From Kiritimatiellia bacterium (lineage in GTDB: Bacteria > Verrucomicrobiota > Kiritimatiellia > RFP12 > UBA1067), in assembly GCA_017463935.1 (NCBI GenBank), contig JAFUEM010000051.1:1-36639 (forward strand): 36,639 bases of DNA, read 5' to 3'. The notes under the pieces were generated by a model. The model did no database searches, was not told the origin of the DNA, and saw only the letters and a program-made list of their open reading frames with translations. Below, piece by piece: positions 7,811 to 15,766 of the stretch; within the stretch, counting starts at the first letter, position 1; each line of letters begins with the position of its first letter. The translations under genes and the position numbers were made by a program.

Positions 7811-8765
7811 GGCGGAATTCCTCCATTCCCATCTTGTCGAACCAGGCGAGCATCCGGCTGTTGCTGAAATCGAGATTGTGCGAAACCGTGTCGAGCGCAT
7901 ACAGGGTCGGGTCGAAGAGCGGCTGCGCGCGGTTGCGCGAGAGCGCCGTCGCGAGCGCGGCGACCGGGCGGATGAGCGACATCGGCAGCGTCGCTTCGCG
8001 CAGACGCTTCCCCGGCAGGAACTCCGCCGCGAGTTCGTGGTAGTACTCGCTTACCGTGACGCGACGCGAGTCCAGCACGGTCACGCCCTGCCCGCCCGCC
8101 TCCGGCAGAACCATCGCCGCATGAAGCGTGCGGCAGACGTTCTCGACGTGCGCGAGCGGCCAGCGGTTCCGCCCGCGCCACTTGCCGAAATGGAAGACGA
8201 TCGGCGCGTTTTTCAGGTAGGCGACCGTGCGCGGCGTGATGGACGTGTCGCCGCGACCGTAGACGACGCACGGCCGCACGCAGCTGAACCGTTCGCGCGG
8301 CAGATTGGCCGCGAGCCACTTTTCCGAGAGGATCTTGTACTTCGGATACGGATTCGTCACGGCCTCGTCAAAGGCGAGCGCGTCCTCGTCCTCGCCGTTG
8401 AAGTCGTGCAGACCGTAGACATCCGCCGTGGAAAGATACACAAACCGCTTCACACCGTGCGCCAGCGACGCGGAGGCGAGGCGCGTCACGGCGTCGTAGT
8501 TCGCCGTGCGGAACCATTCATCGCGTCCAACATCGCTCGCCCGCGCCGCGATGTGGACGACGTAATCCGGCTTGTCGTCAAAGAGCGGCGGAATGGAAGC
8601 CGCGTCCGTCAAATCGGCCGTGATTGTTTTTATGCCCAGCTGCGCGAGACGCGCCGAGACGGTACGGTGGACGGTGCCGATGACGCGGTAGCCCGCGCGG
8701 ACGAAAGACGCCGCCGCGTTCGAGCCGATGTAGCCGCCAGCACCCGTGACAAGAACCGTTTCCAT
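7794..8765 (-). CDS. NAD(P)-dependent epimerase/dehydratase (extended SDR)
   Basis: 323 residues. The Rossmann motif VTGAGGYIGSNAAA is at residues 5-18, followed by DLTD, the central HIAARAS, VYLSTADVYG and the catalytic YPKYK, in extended-SDR order. Sugar-nucleotide epimerases, 3-beta-hydroxysteroid-type dehydrogenases and bacterial ceramide reductases (CerR) all share this architecture, so the substrate cannot be named. A GGAGG Shine-Dalgarno lies inside the end of the upstream ThiL-like gene, showing tight coupling. Its proximity to an SPT-like gene makes a lipid substrate possible. Confidence 0.85.
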   Translation of the reverse strand: METVLVTGAGGYIGSNAAASFVRAGYRVIGTVHRTVSARLAQLGIKTITADLTDAASIPPLFDDKPDYVVHIAARASDVGRDEWFRTANYDAVTRLASASLAHGVKRFVYLSTADVYGLHDFNGEDEDALAFDEAVTNPYPKYKILSEKWLAANLPRERFSCVRPCVVYGRGDTSITPRTVAYLKNAPIVFHFGKWRGRNRWPLAHVENVCRTLHAAMVLPEAGGQGVTVLDSRRVTVSEYYHELAAEFLPGKRLREATLPMSLIRPVAALATALSRNRAQPLFDPTLYALDTVSHNLDFSNSRMLAWFDKMGMEEFRHDTYR

Positions 8766-8768
8766 CTT

Positions 8769-9698
8769 CTAGACCTCCAGTGACTGCCAGTACACGGCCG
8801 TGGCGGACAGCCAGTTTTCGCGCGGGAGGGCGCGGTAGTCGGGCGGCGGCGCGACCAGGCGCCCGGTCTTCGCGCCGCACACGACCCGGACCTCGCCGCC
8901 CCGTGCCGGATCGCCGAATCCGCCGCGACCGACACGGATCGCGCCGTCGACGCGCACACCGCGCGGAACGGCGAACAGAAGTTCGTATTCGCCGACGCCG
9001 CCGACAAGCGCCCAGCCCGGCTCGACGCCGGACGGAAGGCTGTGCGCGATTCCCGGCGCGAGCGCGCGCGCGACGTCCACTTCGATCCAGATGCCGTCGT
9101 TCACCCGGCGGAAGTTTTCCAGCGCGTCGAAAAAGCCGCCGCTCGTATCGGTGGCGAACAGCGACGCGGCGGGAACGGGGTCGCGCAGCGCGGGTTCGGG
9201 GAGGAGGCGCCCGAGAAACGCCGCGACATTCGCCGCGCCGAACGGCCCTGTGGCATAGAGGTCGAAATCCATCCGCTTCGATGCGAGGCGGCGGACAGGC
9301 GACGGTGACGCGGCAAACACGGTCGCCGTCCAGCACCATTCCTTCGCCGTGCCGACATCGCCGCCAATCACCTTTGCGCCGTAGTGCGAAACGACCTGCT
9401 GGATGCCCTGCGCCACACGCTCGTAAAACCGCGCGTCGTGCGCCTCGTCTATATTCCATGCCTGGACAATGAACTCAGGTTGCGCGCCGCAGGCAAGAAT
9501 GTCGGAGATCGCGCCAGAGGCCATCACCCGTCCCATGGCCTCCGGCTCAAGGCCGGAAAGGAAGTCCTCGCGTTCGGAAAAGGAGTCGGTGGACACGAGC
9601 AGATTCGTTCCTCCGAACGGAACGACCTCCGCATCCGCCCCGAACGGCCGCGTGCCGTGAATGCGGGAAAGTGTTTCGATGAAAGTCTGTTCATTCAT
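8769..9698 (-). CDS. AIR-synthase-related kinase, thiamine-phosphate kinase (ThiL)-like
   Basis: 309 residues. N-terminal ATP/Mg-binding pattern VSTDSFSEREDF, then MASGAISDILACGAQPEF (equivalent to the ThiL segment NLSDLAAMGAEP), then VIGGDVGTAKEW and a C-terminal GGVGEYELLFAVP resembling the ThiL GGEDYEL region. This fits the AIR synthase/ThiL/HypE superfamily. No other thiamine gene is nearby, so a phosphotransfer role on another metabolite is equally possible. The start MNEQ is preceded by AAGGAAAGG. No -10 box is apparent in the 57 nt after the AAA-DUF4143 gene, so the set may be read through from upstream. Confidence 0.7.
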   Translation of the reverse strand: MNEQTFIETLSRIHGTRPFGADAEVVPFGGTNLLVSTDSFSEREDFLSGLEPEAMGRVMASGAISDILACGAQPEFIVQAWNIDEAHDARFYERVAQGIQQVVSHYGAKVIGGDVGTAKEWCWTATVFAASPSPVRRLASKRMDFDLYATGPFGAANVAAFLGRLLPEPALRDPVPAASLFATDTSGGFFDALENFRRVNDGIWIEVDVARALAPGIAHSLPSGVEPGWALVGGVGEYELLFAVPRGVRVDGAIRVGRGGFGDPARGGEVRVVCGAKTGRLVAPPPDYRALPRENWLSATAVYWQSLEV

Positions 9699-9755
9699 GT
9701 CACGTCTACCTTTCCTTGTCCGGCTTCGCTTGCTGACGACCACCCTCTCCCCTGG

Positions 9756-10901
9756 TCATATTGCGCGCCAGGAGCAAAGGTCGAACGCCGTACGCTTCTG
9801 GGATTCGTCTCCACCATATACGACTTTCAGCCTGACGTTCTCGCCGAATTGCCCGCGCAGACGCTCCATCGTCCTTGTCCAGTCGCCGCTGAATGTGGCA
9901 CCGCTCTTTATTTCACAAAGTTGCGTTTCATCACCCGTCTGCAGGACAACGTCGATTTCGTTCCCGTTGGAATCCCTGTAGTAAGAGATGCGATCACCGC
10001 GACATTCATGAGCGATGCGCTTGAAAAACTCCCCGACCACCATCGTCTCGAAGAGCGCTCCTCTGAGCGGATGTGTTGCGAGTTGCGATTCGTCCGTTAT
10101 TCCGATGAGGTTGCAGGCGAGACCCACGTCAAGGAAGTACATCTTGGGCGCCTTGACCAGCCGCTTGTTGATGTTGGCGTGCCACGGCTCCAGAAACGCG
10201 ATCACATAGCTCGCCTCGAGAATCGACAGCCAGTCGCCCGCGACCTTGGGTGCTATTCCGGCATCGCCCGCAAGCGATGAAACGTTCAGCACCTGCCCCG
10301 TCCTTCCGGCTGCCAGCCGGAGAAAAGTGGCGAACGTCCTCAGGTTGCGGACATTCTCCACTTCACGGACATCTCTTTCCAGATAGGTATTCACGTAAAA
10401 CGACAATGCCTCCGCCGGATTCAGCCTTTCCTCGTGGATGCGCGGATAGAAGCCTTTCCACATCGCGGCGTTTAGCTTGAGGCGCTTGCGGGCAACGCCG
10501 AGTTCAGACAATGAAAACGGCAGCAGCGTGCAAAGAGCCGTCCGGCCGGCAAGGCTCTGCGAAATTCCGCGCATCAGAGAAAAATTCTGCGAACCGGTCA
10601 GTACAAAACGTCCATTCCCCCTGTCGGCATCGATGGCCACCTGTATTTGCGAGAGCAAGTTTGGCACACGCTGGACTTCGTCCAGAATCACCTTTTCGCC
10701 CTTGAACCGTTCGATAAACGCAACTGGATCGCTCTCGGCGAACTCCCGTTCGTTCAACGCCTCAAGGTTGACATACCGGTGTTGAGGGAAGCTGTCCTTG
10801 ACGAGTGTCGTCTTGCCGCTTTGCCGCGGACCGACAAGCGTGATCGCAGGATACGACGCAGCGTACTCCTGAAGCTTCTTCGACAGGATGCGAGTTTTCA
10901 T
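9756..10901 (-). CDS. AAA ATPase (AAA_14) with C-terminal DUF4143
   Basis: 381 residues. Walker A GPRQSGKTT is at about residues 24-32, Walker B VILDEVQRV near 75 and sensor VLTGSQNF near 100. The C-terminal DUF4143 region includes YFLDVGLACNLIG and the nuclease-like strand pattern NEIDVV...CEIKSG. That D...E-x-K arrangement resembles PD-(D/E)xK enzymes, as known for the family. Function of the family is unknown; copies are often scattered as accessory genes. The promoter is well defined (TTGACG, 18 bp, TACAAT) with the ATG just 7 nt after the -10 box, so it is probably leaderless. It separates the SPT operon from the ThiL/epimerase set. Confidence 0.9.
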   Translation of the reverse strand: MKTRILSKKLQEYAASYPAITLVGPRQSGKTTLVKDSFPQHRYVNLEALNEREFAESDPVAFIERFKGEKVILDEVQRVPNLLSQIQVAIDADRGNGRFVLTGSQNFSLMRGISQSLAGRTALCTLLPFSLSELGVARKRLKLNAAMWKGFYPRIHEERLNPAEALSFYVNTYLERDVREVENVRNLRTFATFLRLAAGRTGQVLNVSSLAGDAGIAPKVAGDWLSILEASYVIAFLEPWHANINKRLVKAPKMYFLDVGLACNLIGITDESQLATHPLRGALFETMVVGEFFKRIAHECRGDRISYYRDSNGNEIDVVLQTGDETQLCEIKSGATFSGDWTRTMERLRGQFGENVRLKVVYGGDESQKRTAFDLCSWRAI

Positions 10902-10908
10902 GCGGCAT

Positions 10909-10963
10909 ATTGTACCATCTTCAACGGCCCTCCGTCAATGCAGATTTTACTTTCAAAGTAAAA
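10909..10963 (-). promoter_or_regulatory. Promoter of AAA-DUF4143 gene with upstream 9+1+9 palindrome
   Basis: Minus strand: -35 TTGACG (10938-10933), 18-bp spacer, extended -10 TACAAT (10914-10909), 7 nt to ATG. Immediately upstream, at 10945-10963, lies the perfect inverted repeat TTTTACTTT-C-AAAGTAAAA (plus-strand reading), a candidate regulator site. Confidence 0.7.
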
Positions 10964-11015
10964 ATTGCATAGCCATCGTCTTCGATGCATAATTATACAG
11001 GAAATGCCCCCTTGT

Positions 11016-11228
11016 CTACACGCCGCGAGGCGGGAAATCGTCGTGCTTTCCCTGATATTCGGTTTTGATGTCTGCGCACAGGCTTGCAGCCTCGGAAAGC
11101 GCCGCACCGTCAAACTCCGTTTCCGCACGCTCTATCAGGACGGTGGCCTTGAGCAATCTGCAATCCGCAATGAGGTCGGCATTGGTTGTCGTGGATACGA
11201 GCAGATCAATGGCGTTCGTGGATTGCAT
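11016..11228 (-). CDS. Small hypothetical protein
   Basis: 70 residues, acidic, with Ala/Glu-rich stretches and no Cys pairs, signal peptide or membrane segment. The composition (LLKATVLIERAETEF, then ALSEAASLCADIKTEYQG) looks like helical-repeat protein, possibly a fragment of a TPR-type protein, but no motif decides this. An ATG with GGGAG 3 nt upstream is present, and a TAAAAT box lies at 11265-11270. It sits in an otherwise empty 415-bp gap between the kinase-like gene and the AAA-DUF4143 gene. It could be a real small gene or a remnant. Confidence 0.4.
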   Translation of the reverse strand: MQSTNAIDLLVSTTTNADLIADCRLLKATVLIERAETEFDGAALSEAASLCADIKTEYQGKHDDFPPRGV

Positions 11229-11316
11229 GCGCTCCCAGTGTCGGCTGGACGAGAAAATACAAATATTTTACACGGGATCCGTCTGGGAGACTACCGCGCC
11301 ACGACTGGACTACCGA

Positions 11317-12192
11317 TCAGATGTGACGCGATCCCCTTGGTACGAGGAGCCGCAGACGGCGGGGTGCGAAGGACACCGTGACGGGCAGCGCGCCGTGCGG
11401 GTCGCCGTCGTATTCGAGCGCGACCGGATTGTCGGATGAAAAATCGGTCCGTCCGCGCAGGATGCGCAGTTCCCCGCAGGGCCGCCCGCGATACAGATTC
11501 CAGACAATCCGCAGACACCCGAACCGCGAGACATCCCGCGCAAACCAAAACGCAGACTCGTCGTCGGCGAGCGGCGGCAACGCAATCTTGAGCCCGCCGG
11601 CGATACGCGGCATTCGCGTGACAAGCGCATGGGCGACGTTGCGGATTTCCTCCCCGTTCACCTTGAGGTCATACCGCCGCCCGCGCAGAACTTCGCACAG
11701 GACAGCCCCGAGCGTTCCAAGGAAATCGCCGAGCCGCGGACGCAGCCGATTGGCAGAAGCAGCAACCGCCGCGCCCATCCCCAGATTCAGCGAGCAGAAG
11801 AACGGTTCGCCGTTCGCGGTGAGTACGGGAATCTCCCGCACCGCGCCCGCGCGCAGGACGGCAATTGCCTGTTCCGCCTCCGTCGGGATGCCGTGTGCAC
11901 GGCAGAAATCGGGACTTGTCCCCGTGTAGAGAACGCCGAACTTGAGAGAGGCATCGCGGTTCGCCAATACGCCGCGCGCGACGGCGTTGACCGTTCCATC
12001 GCCACCGCACGCGACCACCGCCTCGTATCCCGTCGCCGCGCGCGTCCGGCGCGTCGCCTCCGCGATGTTCTTCAACGCCACGAACTCGCCTTCGGGCAAC
12101 AGCGCGCGCAGACGCGGCAAAATACGCCCCGACCGTCCGCCGTGCGACGATGGATTGACCAACACAAGAAATCTGTTCTTCTCATCACTCAC
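11317..12192 (-). CDS. Diacylglycerol kinase/sphingosine kinase-like (LCB5/YegS) lipid kinase
   Basis: 291 residues. The N-terminal FLVLVNPSSHGG is followed by the signature ACGGDGTVNAVARG (near residue 60), with the substrate-binding position occupied by YTGTSPDFCRAHGIP in place of the usual LGTGNDFAR. The protein phosphorylates a lipid hydroxyl at the inner membrane if it follows the family. The start is GTG at 12192, lying inside a heptamer repeat tract; no conventional Shine-Dalgarno is distinct. It is the last gene of the SPT/UbiA/radical-SAM operon, where a sphingoid-base or related amino-alcohol kinase role is attractive but inferred. Confidence 0.85.
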   Translation of the reverse strand: MSDEKNRFLVLVNPSSHGGRSGRILPRLRALLPEGEFVALKNIAEATRRTRAATGYEAVVACGGDGTVNAVARGVLANRDASLKFGVLYTGTSPDFCRAHGIPTEAEQAIAVLRAGAVREIPVLTANGEPFFCSLNLGMGAAVAASANRLRPRLGDFLGTLGAVLCEVLRGRRYDLKVNGEEIRNVAHALVTRMPRIAGGLKIALPPLADDESAFWFARDVSRFGCLRIVWNLYRGRPCGELRILRGRTDFSSDNPVALEYDGDPHGALPVTVSFAPRRLRLLVPRGSRHI

Positions 12193-12246
12193 AACTCTTC
12201 ACTCTTCATTCTCAACTCTCAATTTTCAACTTTCAACTCTCAACTC
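12176..12246 (-). repeat. Degenerate heptamer repeat tract (consensus GAGTTGA)
   Basis: On the minus strand the junction between the radical SAM stop and the kinase GTG start is about nine tandem 7-mers (GAGTTGA, AAGTTGA, AAATTGA, GAATGAA, GAGTGAA and relatives). Because 7 is not a multiple of 3, TGA stops fall in all three frames. The tract also supplies GAG-rich Shine-Dalgarno-like sequence. Confidence 0.85.
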
Positions 12247-13489
12247 ATCTGTAGATTCCCATCCTGTCATAAACCTTCGTCGGCGTGCCGCCCTTCCAGC
12301 CAGCGACGAGCTTCTGCGTCTCCTCCCACGGCAGCGGCAGCCGCGCACCGGCTTTCGCCGAGATTTCGGCGGCGCGCCGCTCGCACGTCCACTCCTCGCA
12401 CGGCACGGCGAACGCCTGGCGCATCCGCGCGTACGCCGTTTCGAACGGAACCTCGGCGAGATTGCCGAAGGAGATGTTCACGAACTCGCAGGGCTGAACG
12501 TCGCCGTTCGCGCCCACGTAGAAGCGGTCGATTCCACCGCAGCAGCAGCCGAGCATTTCGGGCGACTCCTCGTAGACCTGCGCCGTCAGAATCGTCGGAC
12601 TGCGCGACCGGGCGGAATTGTAGTGCCGCTGCGCGGCGCATGCGATGCGGACGGCTTCGGCATGGAGCGACCGGTCGAACGCCTTCCCCATCCACGCGCC
12701 GCACGCTTTCGGATGGATGAGCTGGATATAGTCGCAGTTGTTTTCGGCGGCGAGATTCATGATGCGGTCGATTCCGCCGTCCACGACTTCGCGGTCGGAA
12801 AGCACCGTGTTGAATCCAACGAGCAGTCCCGCGTCGCGGCAGTCGCGCAGGAAATCGAGCGCGCGCCGCCACGAACCCGCAACGCCGGTGAAGGCATCGT
12901 GCGCCTTTTCATCGACGGAATGGATGGACGACATGATGCCCGTCACCTTCAGTTCCGCGAGGCGGCGAATCTTCTCCGGCGTCGCGCCGTGTCCCGTCGA
13001 ATTGACCCACACCTCCAGCCCCGCGATCTCCGCGAGAACCGCTTCCAGCCGCTCGAAGCGCATGAGCGGCTCGCCGCCTTCGACCGCCCAGGCGACAATG
13101 CCGAAGTCGCGCATCTTGCGGACGTTTTCGACCAACGTCTCCAGCGGCAGTTCGTGTGGATCGTCCTTGCGTTGGTAGCAATGAGGACATTTGTACGCAC
13201 ATGCCTTTGAAATCGAGAGAACGACGCTGACCGGGCGCGGCGGACGGCAGATGACCTTGTCCTCGAGCGCCGTGAAGAACGCCTGCGACGGATAGCGCGG
13301 CAGATAGAAGTCGAGCTTGTAGCCGCCGGACTTGAGGCGCTTGAGCTTATGCTTGAAGAAAATGCGCGTCAGCTGCGACGCCTTCAGAAGCGCCGACGGA
13401 TGCCGCCAGTATCGCCACGCGCACGCGAGCGACAGGCGCACGTAGAAAAGAAACTTCCGCAGCCCCGTGATGTTCTCATTCCTTTTCAT
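12245..13489 (-). CDS. Radical SAM enzyme with SPASM-like C-terminus
   Basis: 414 residues. The SAM-binding cluster motif CAYKCPHC is near residue 117-124, followed by AVEGGEPLMRFE (GGE motif). The C-terminal region has CCCGGIDRFYVGANGDVQPCEF, which resembles a SPASM-type auxiliary-cluster segment, and a later CEEWTCE. The N-terminal 80 residues are basic and carry an aromatic stretch that may associate with membranes. The reaction is unknown. The ATG (MKRNEN) was chosen because it overlaps the UbiA stop by 14 nt. Its place between a prenyltransferase and a lipid kinase suggests modification of a membrane lipid or a linked peptide. Confidence 0.85.
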   Translation of the reverse strand: MKRNENITGLRKFLFYVRLSLACAWRYWRHPSALLKASQLTRIFFKHKLKRLKSGGYKLDFYLPRYPSQAFFTALEDKVICRPPRPVSVVLSISKACAYKCPHCYQRKDDPHELPLETLVENVRKMRDFGIVAWAVEGGEPLMRFERLEAVLAEIAGLEVWVNSTGHGATPEKIRRLAELKVTGIMSSIHSVDEKAHDAFTGVAGSWRRALDFLRDCRDAGLLVGFNTVLSDREVVDGGIDRIMNLAAENNCDYIQLIHPKACGAWMGKAFDRSLHAEAVRIACAAQRHYNSARSRSPTILTAQVYEESPEMLGCCCGGIDRFYVGANGDVQPCEFVNISFGNLAEVPFETAYARMRQAFAVPCEEWTCERRAAEISAKAGARLPLPWEETQKLVAGWKGGTPTKVYDRMGIYR

Positions 13490-14441
13490 CGTTGTACCAG
13501 AGAAAGAGAAGCTGGATGGCGACAAGCGAAACGACGGCATACGGCCATGACGCCTTGAAAAAATGCAAATGCAGCAGAAGAACGCAAAGCTGGCAGTTCA
13601 GGCACGTCGCACGATGGTACTTCATCTTTTCAACCGAGCGCTGGAAGGCCACGGCAATGGCCAAAATCACCAGTACATTGGCATGATGGACAAATACGAC
13701 GACATGATCGCCGAGATGTACGACTTTCTGCGGTCCTTCGCCATGCATGATTCCAGCGGCAAAGGTCGCCAATCCTGCGAACGCTATCGAGACCAGTTCC
13801 GCGACATATCCATGGCAAGATGTCTGAAGCGTTCGCACGCCAGCCGCACGGTCGCCCCTCACGTCCTTGTAATAACTGTTGTGGCACATGAGAAAATGGA
13901 CGGGCAAGATCCAGACCGCGACAAATCCGAACTCGCCCGGCGTCGGGCAACGGTTCCCCGCGCCTGCAATCGCGAAGAGCGCACAGCACGAAATGGCGCA
14001 GGCGTAAACAAGGCAATTCAACACTGGCACGCGCTTCAAGAGCGAGTAAGCGATGTTCAGCGCCCCGCCGAGCGCGAGGAAAGCGAGCGTCCACGGCGAC
14101 ATCAAATATCCTGCCACGGCGATTGCGGCAAGCCCCGCGGCGGAAACCGCAAACGCCGGAACTGGCTTGAGCGCGCCCGTCACCATCGGACGGTGCGGCG
14201 CGTTGATCGCGTCTTCCTTCCTGTCGCACCAGTCGCTGAAGATCTGGTTGAATCCCCAGGCGAAGAACCCCATCGCCAGAAGCGCCGCGTCGCGAAGCGT
14301 CCATCCCGCGGGCCGTCCCATCGCATCTGCGCGGAATCCGAACCAATGCCAGTAATACAGACCCGCCAGCACGGTCGTCGCGGTGACGAAGCCGTAGTAG
14401 AGCCGCATCGAGCGGACATAGTTGTAGAGAAATCTCAGCAC
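13476..14441 (-). CDS. UbiA-family prenyltransferase (integral membrane)
   Basis: 321 residues with about eight to nine hydrophobic segments. The first Asp-rich motif is NQIFSDWCDRKEDAINAPHRP (NxxxDxxxDxxxD type) and the second YYKDVRGDRAAG, the Mg-diphosphate binding sites of UbiA enzymes. It should transfer an isoprenoid or similar group at the inner membrane. The start is GTG at 14441, with the GTG and the upstream TGA stop overlapping (GTGCTGA). This places it in a tightly coupled operon after the SPT-like gene. The C-terminal segment has a CLNCQLC motif, unusual for this family. Confidence 0.85.
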   Translation of the reverse strand: MLRFLYNYVRSMRLYYGFVTATTVLAGLYYWHWFGFRADAMGRPAGWTLRDAALLAMGFFAWGFNQIFSDWCDRKEDAINAPHRPMVTGALKPVPAFAVSAAGLAAIAVAGYLMSPWTLAFLALGGALNIAYSLLKRVPVLNCLVYACAISCCALFAIAGAGNRCPTPGEFGFVAVWILPVHFLMCHNSYYKDVRGDRAAGVRTLQTSCHGYVAELVSIAFAGLATFAAGIMHGEGPQKVVHLGDHVVVFVHHANVLVILAIAVAFQRSVEKMKYHRATCLNCQLCVLLLHLHFFKASWPYAVVSLVAIQLLFLWYNDEKE

Positions 14442-15619
14442 ATAAGGGCCTTTGCGATCACGTCTGCGGCTTCGTCGATGACGTCGGTCGTATGCGCGGC
14501 GGTGACGCTGGTGCGGACGAGCGCGGCGCCTTCGGGCGTTGCCGGCGGAATGAACGGATTGACGAACACGCCCTCGTTGAACATCTGCTTGGCCGCCTTG
14601 AGCGTCTCGTACGTGCCGCCCGCCTGTATCGGGATGATCGGCGTGAAGCGGCGCCGGGCCGGTTCCAGCACCGGGATGCCGCGCGACGTGAACGCGGTGC
14701 GGGTGTATTCGGATATGGTGCGCAGTTTCGACACAAGCTCCGGGTGCCGCTTCAGGTAGCGGACGGCCGCGAGCGCGGCGGCCGCGCTCGCCGGCGGCAC
14801 CGATGCGGAAAACACGAACGGGTAGGACGAATGGCGCAGGAAGTCGATCACCTCCCGCTTGCCGGCCGCAAAGCCGCCGAGCGAGGCGAGCGACTTCGAG
14901 AACGTGCCCATGATCAGATCGACGTCCGCATCGAGCCCGAAATGCGACGCCGTGCCGCGGCCGCCCTCGCCCAGGACGCCGAGTCCGTGCGCGTCATCGA
15001 CCATCACGGCGGCGCCGTATTTCTTCGCCAGCGCGCAGATGCCGGGCAGGTCGGCGATGTCGCCGTCGACCGAGAACACGCCGTCGACGACCACGAGCGC
15101 GCCCGCGCCGGACGGCACCGAGGCGAGCCGCGCTTCGAGCCCGGACATGTCGTTGTGCTTGAAGCGCAGCATCTTGCCGAGGCACATGCGGGCGGCCGAA
15201 TAGATGCTCGCGTGGTTGTCAATGTCGCAGATCAGGTAATCGTGGCGCCCGACGAGCGCGCTGATGACGCCGAGGTTCGTCTGGAAGCCGGTGCCGAACG
15301 TGATGGCGTCCTCCTTGCCGACAAAGTCCGCGAGCTCGCGCTCGAGTTCGAGATGAAGGTCCAGCGTGCCGTTGAGAAAGCGCGAGCCGGAGCAGCCCGT
15401 CCCGTACTTCTCGATCGCCTTGACCGCCGCCTCCATGACCTCCGGACACGCCGTGAGCCCCAGATAATTGTTGGACCCGAGCATGATGCGCCGCGCGCCC
15501 TCCATGACGACAACCGCGTCCTGACGCGATTCGAGCCGGTGGAAATACGGATAGATCCCCGCCGCGCGCGCGTCCTCCGCCCGCCGGTCCGCAACAACCT
15601 TGTCAAACAGATGATTCAT
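14435..15619 (-). CDS. Serine palmitoyltransferase-like alpha-oxoamine synthase (PLP)
   Basis: 394 residues, normal length for the family. Motifs: GSNNYLGLT (residues 48-56), YGTGCSGSRFLNGTLDLH, FSVDGDIADLP, DDAHGLGVLG and the PLP-lysine segment GTFSKSLASLGGF. The TFSKS form is that of serine palmitoyltransferases; BioF and KBL/ALAS usually have TLSKA or TLGKA. The predicted reaction is condensation of an amino acid with an acyl thioester to a 2-amino-3-ketone, the first step of sphingoid-base synthesis. No acyl carrier protein or bCerS is in the window. It is preceded by a short overlapping leader ORF and a GAGG Shine-Dalgarno. Confidence 0.87.
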   Translation of the reverse strand: MNHLFDKVVADRRAEDARAAGIYPYFHRLESRQDAVVVMEGARRIMLGSNNYLGLTACPEVMEAAVKAIEKYGTGCSGSRFLNGTLDLHLELERELADFVGKEDAITFGTGFQTNLGVISALVGRHDYLICDIDNHASIYSAARMCLGKMLRFKHNDMSGLEARLASVPSGAGALVVVDGVFSVDGDIADLPGICALAKKYGAAVMVDDAHGLGVLGEGGRGTASHFGLDADVDLIMGTFSKSLASLGGFAAGKREVIDFLRHSSYPFVFSASVPPASAAAALAAVRYLKRHPELVSKLRTISEYTRTAFTSRGIPVLEPARRRFTPIIPIQAGGTYETLKAAKQMFNEGVFVNPFIPPATPEGAALVRTSVTAAHTTDVIDEAADVIAKALMC

Positions 15620-15693
15620 GATGCCTCGTTTCCGTTTTTTGACCTGTCGTATTTACTTGATATGCGGAAATGAAAACGCGCCGTGCGGCGCAT
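15616..15693 (-). CDS. Possible 25-residue leader peptide coupled to SPT-like gene
   Basis: An ATG at 15693 opens a 25-codon basic ORF (MRRTARFHFRISSKYDRSKN...) whose TGA overlaps the SPT ATG (ATGA). The start codon lies at the edge of a GC hairpin, GCGCC-GCAC-GGCGC. This could be a leader peptide controlling the operon, or a chance frame in a 95-nt leader. Confidence 0.35.
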   Translation of the reverse strand: MRRTARFHFRISSKYDRSKNGNEAS

Positions 15694-15714
15694 CCTCAAA
15701 TCCCTTGAAAGCAT

Positions 15715-15743
15715 ATAATACCAAACTTCCGCGTGTTGCGCAA
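15715..15743 (-). promoter_or_regulatory. Promoter of the SPT/UbiA/radical SAM/lipid-kinase operon
   Basis: Minus strand: -35 TTGCGC (15743-15738), 17-bp spacer, extended -10 TATTAT (15720-15715, preceded by TGG). A TGTTGC-N6-GCAACA hairpin overlaps the -35. The leader is about 90 nt and carries a second GC hairpin near 15676-15692. Confidence 0.65.
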
Positions 15744-15766
15744 CTGCAACAAACGCCGGCTCCGCC

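Noticed and set aside
8769-9698. Naming this gene thiL or selD outright
   Set aside because: Superfamily motifs are present but there is no pathway context and the selenophosphate-type Cys/Sec loop is absent.
14435-15619. Assignment as glycine C-acetyltransferase (kbl) or BioF
   Set aside because: The PLP segment is TFSKS as in serine palmitoyltransferases and no threonine or biotin genes are nearby; still not excluded without phylogeny.
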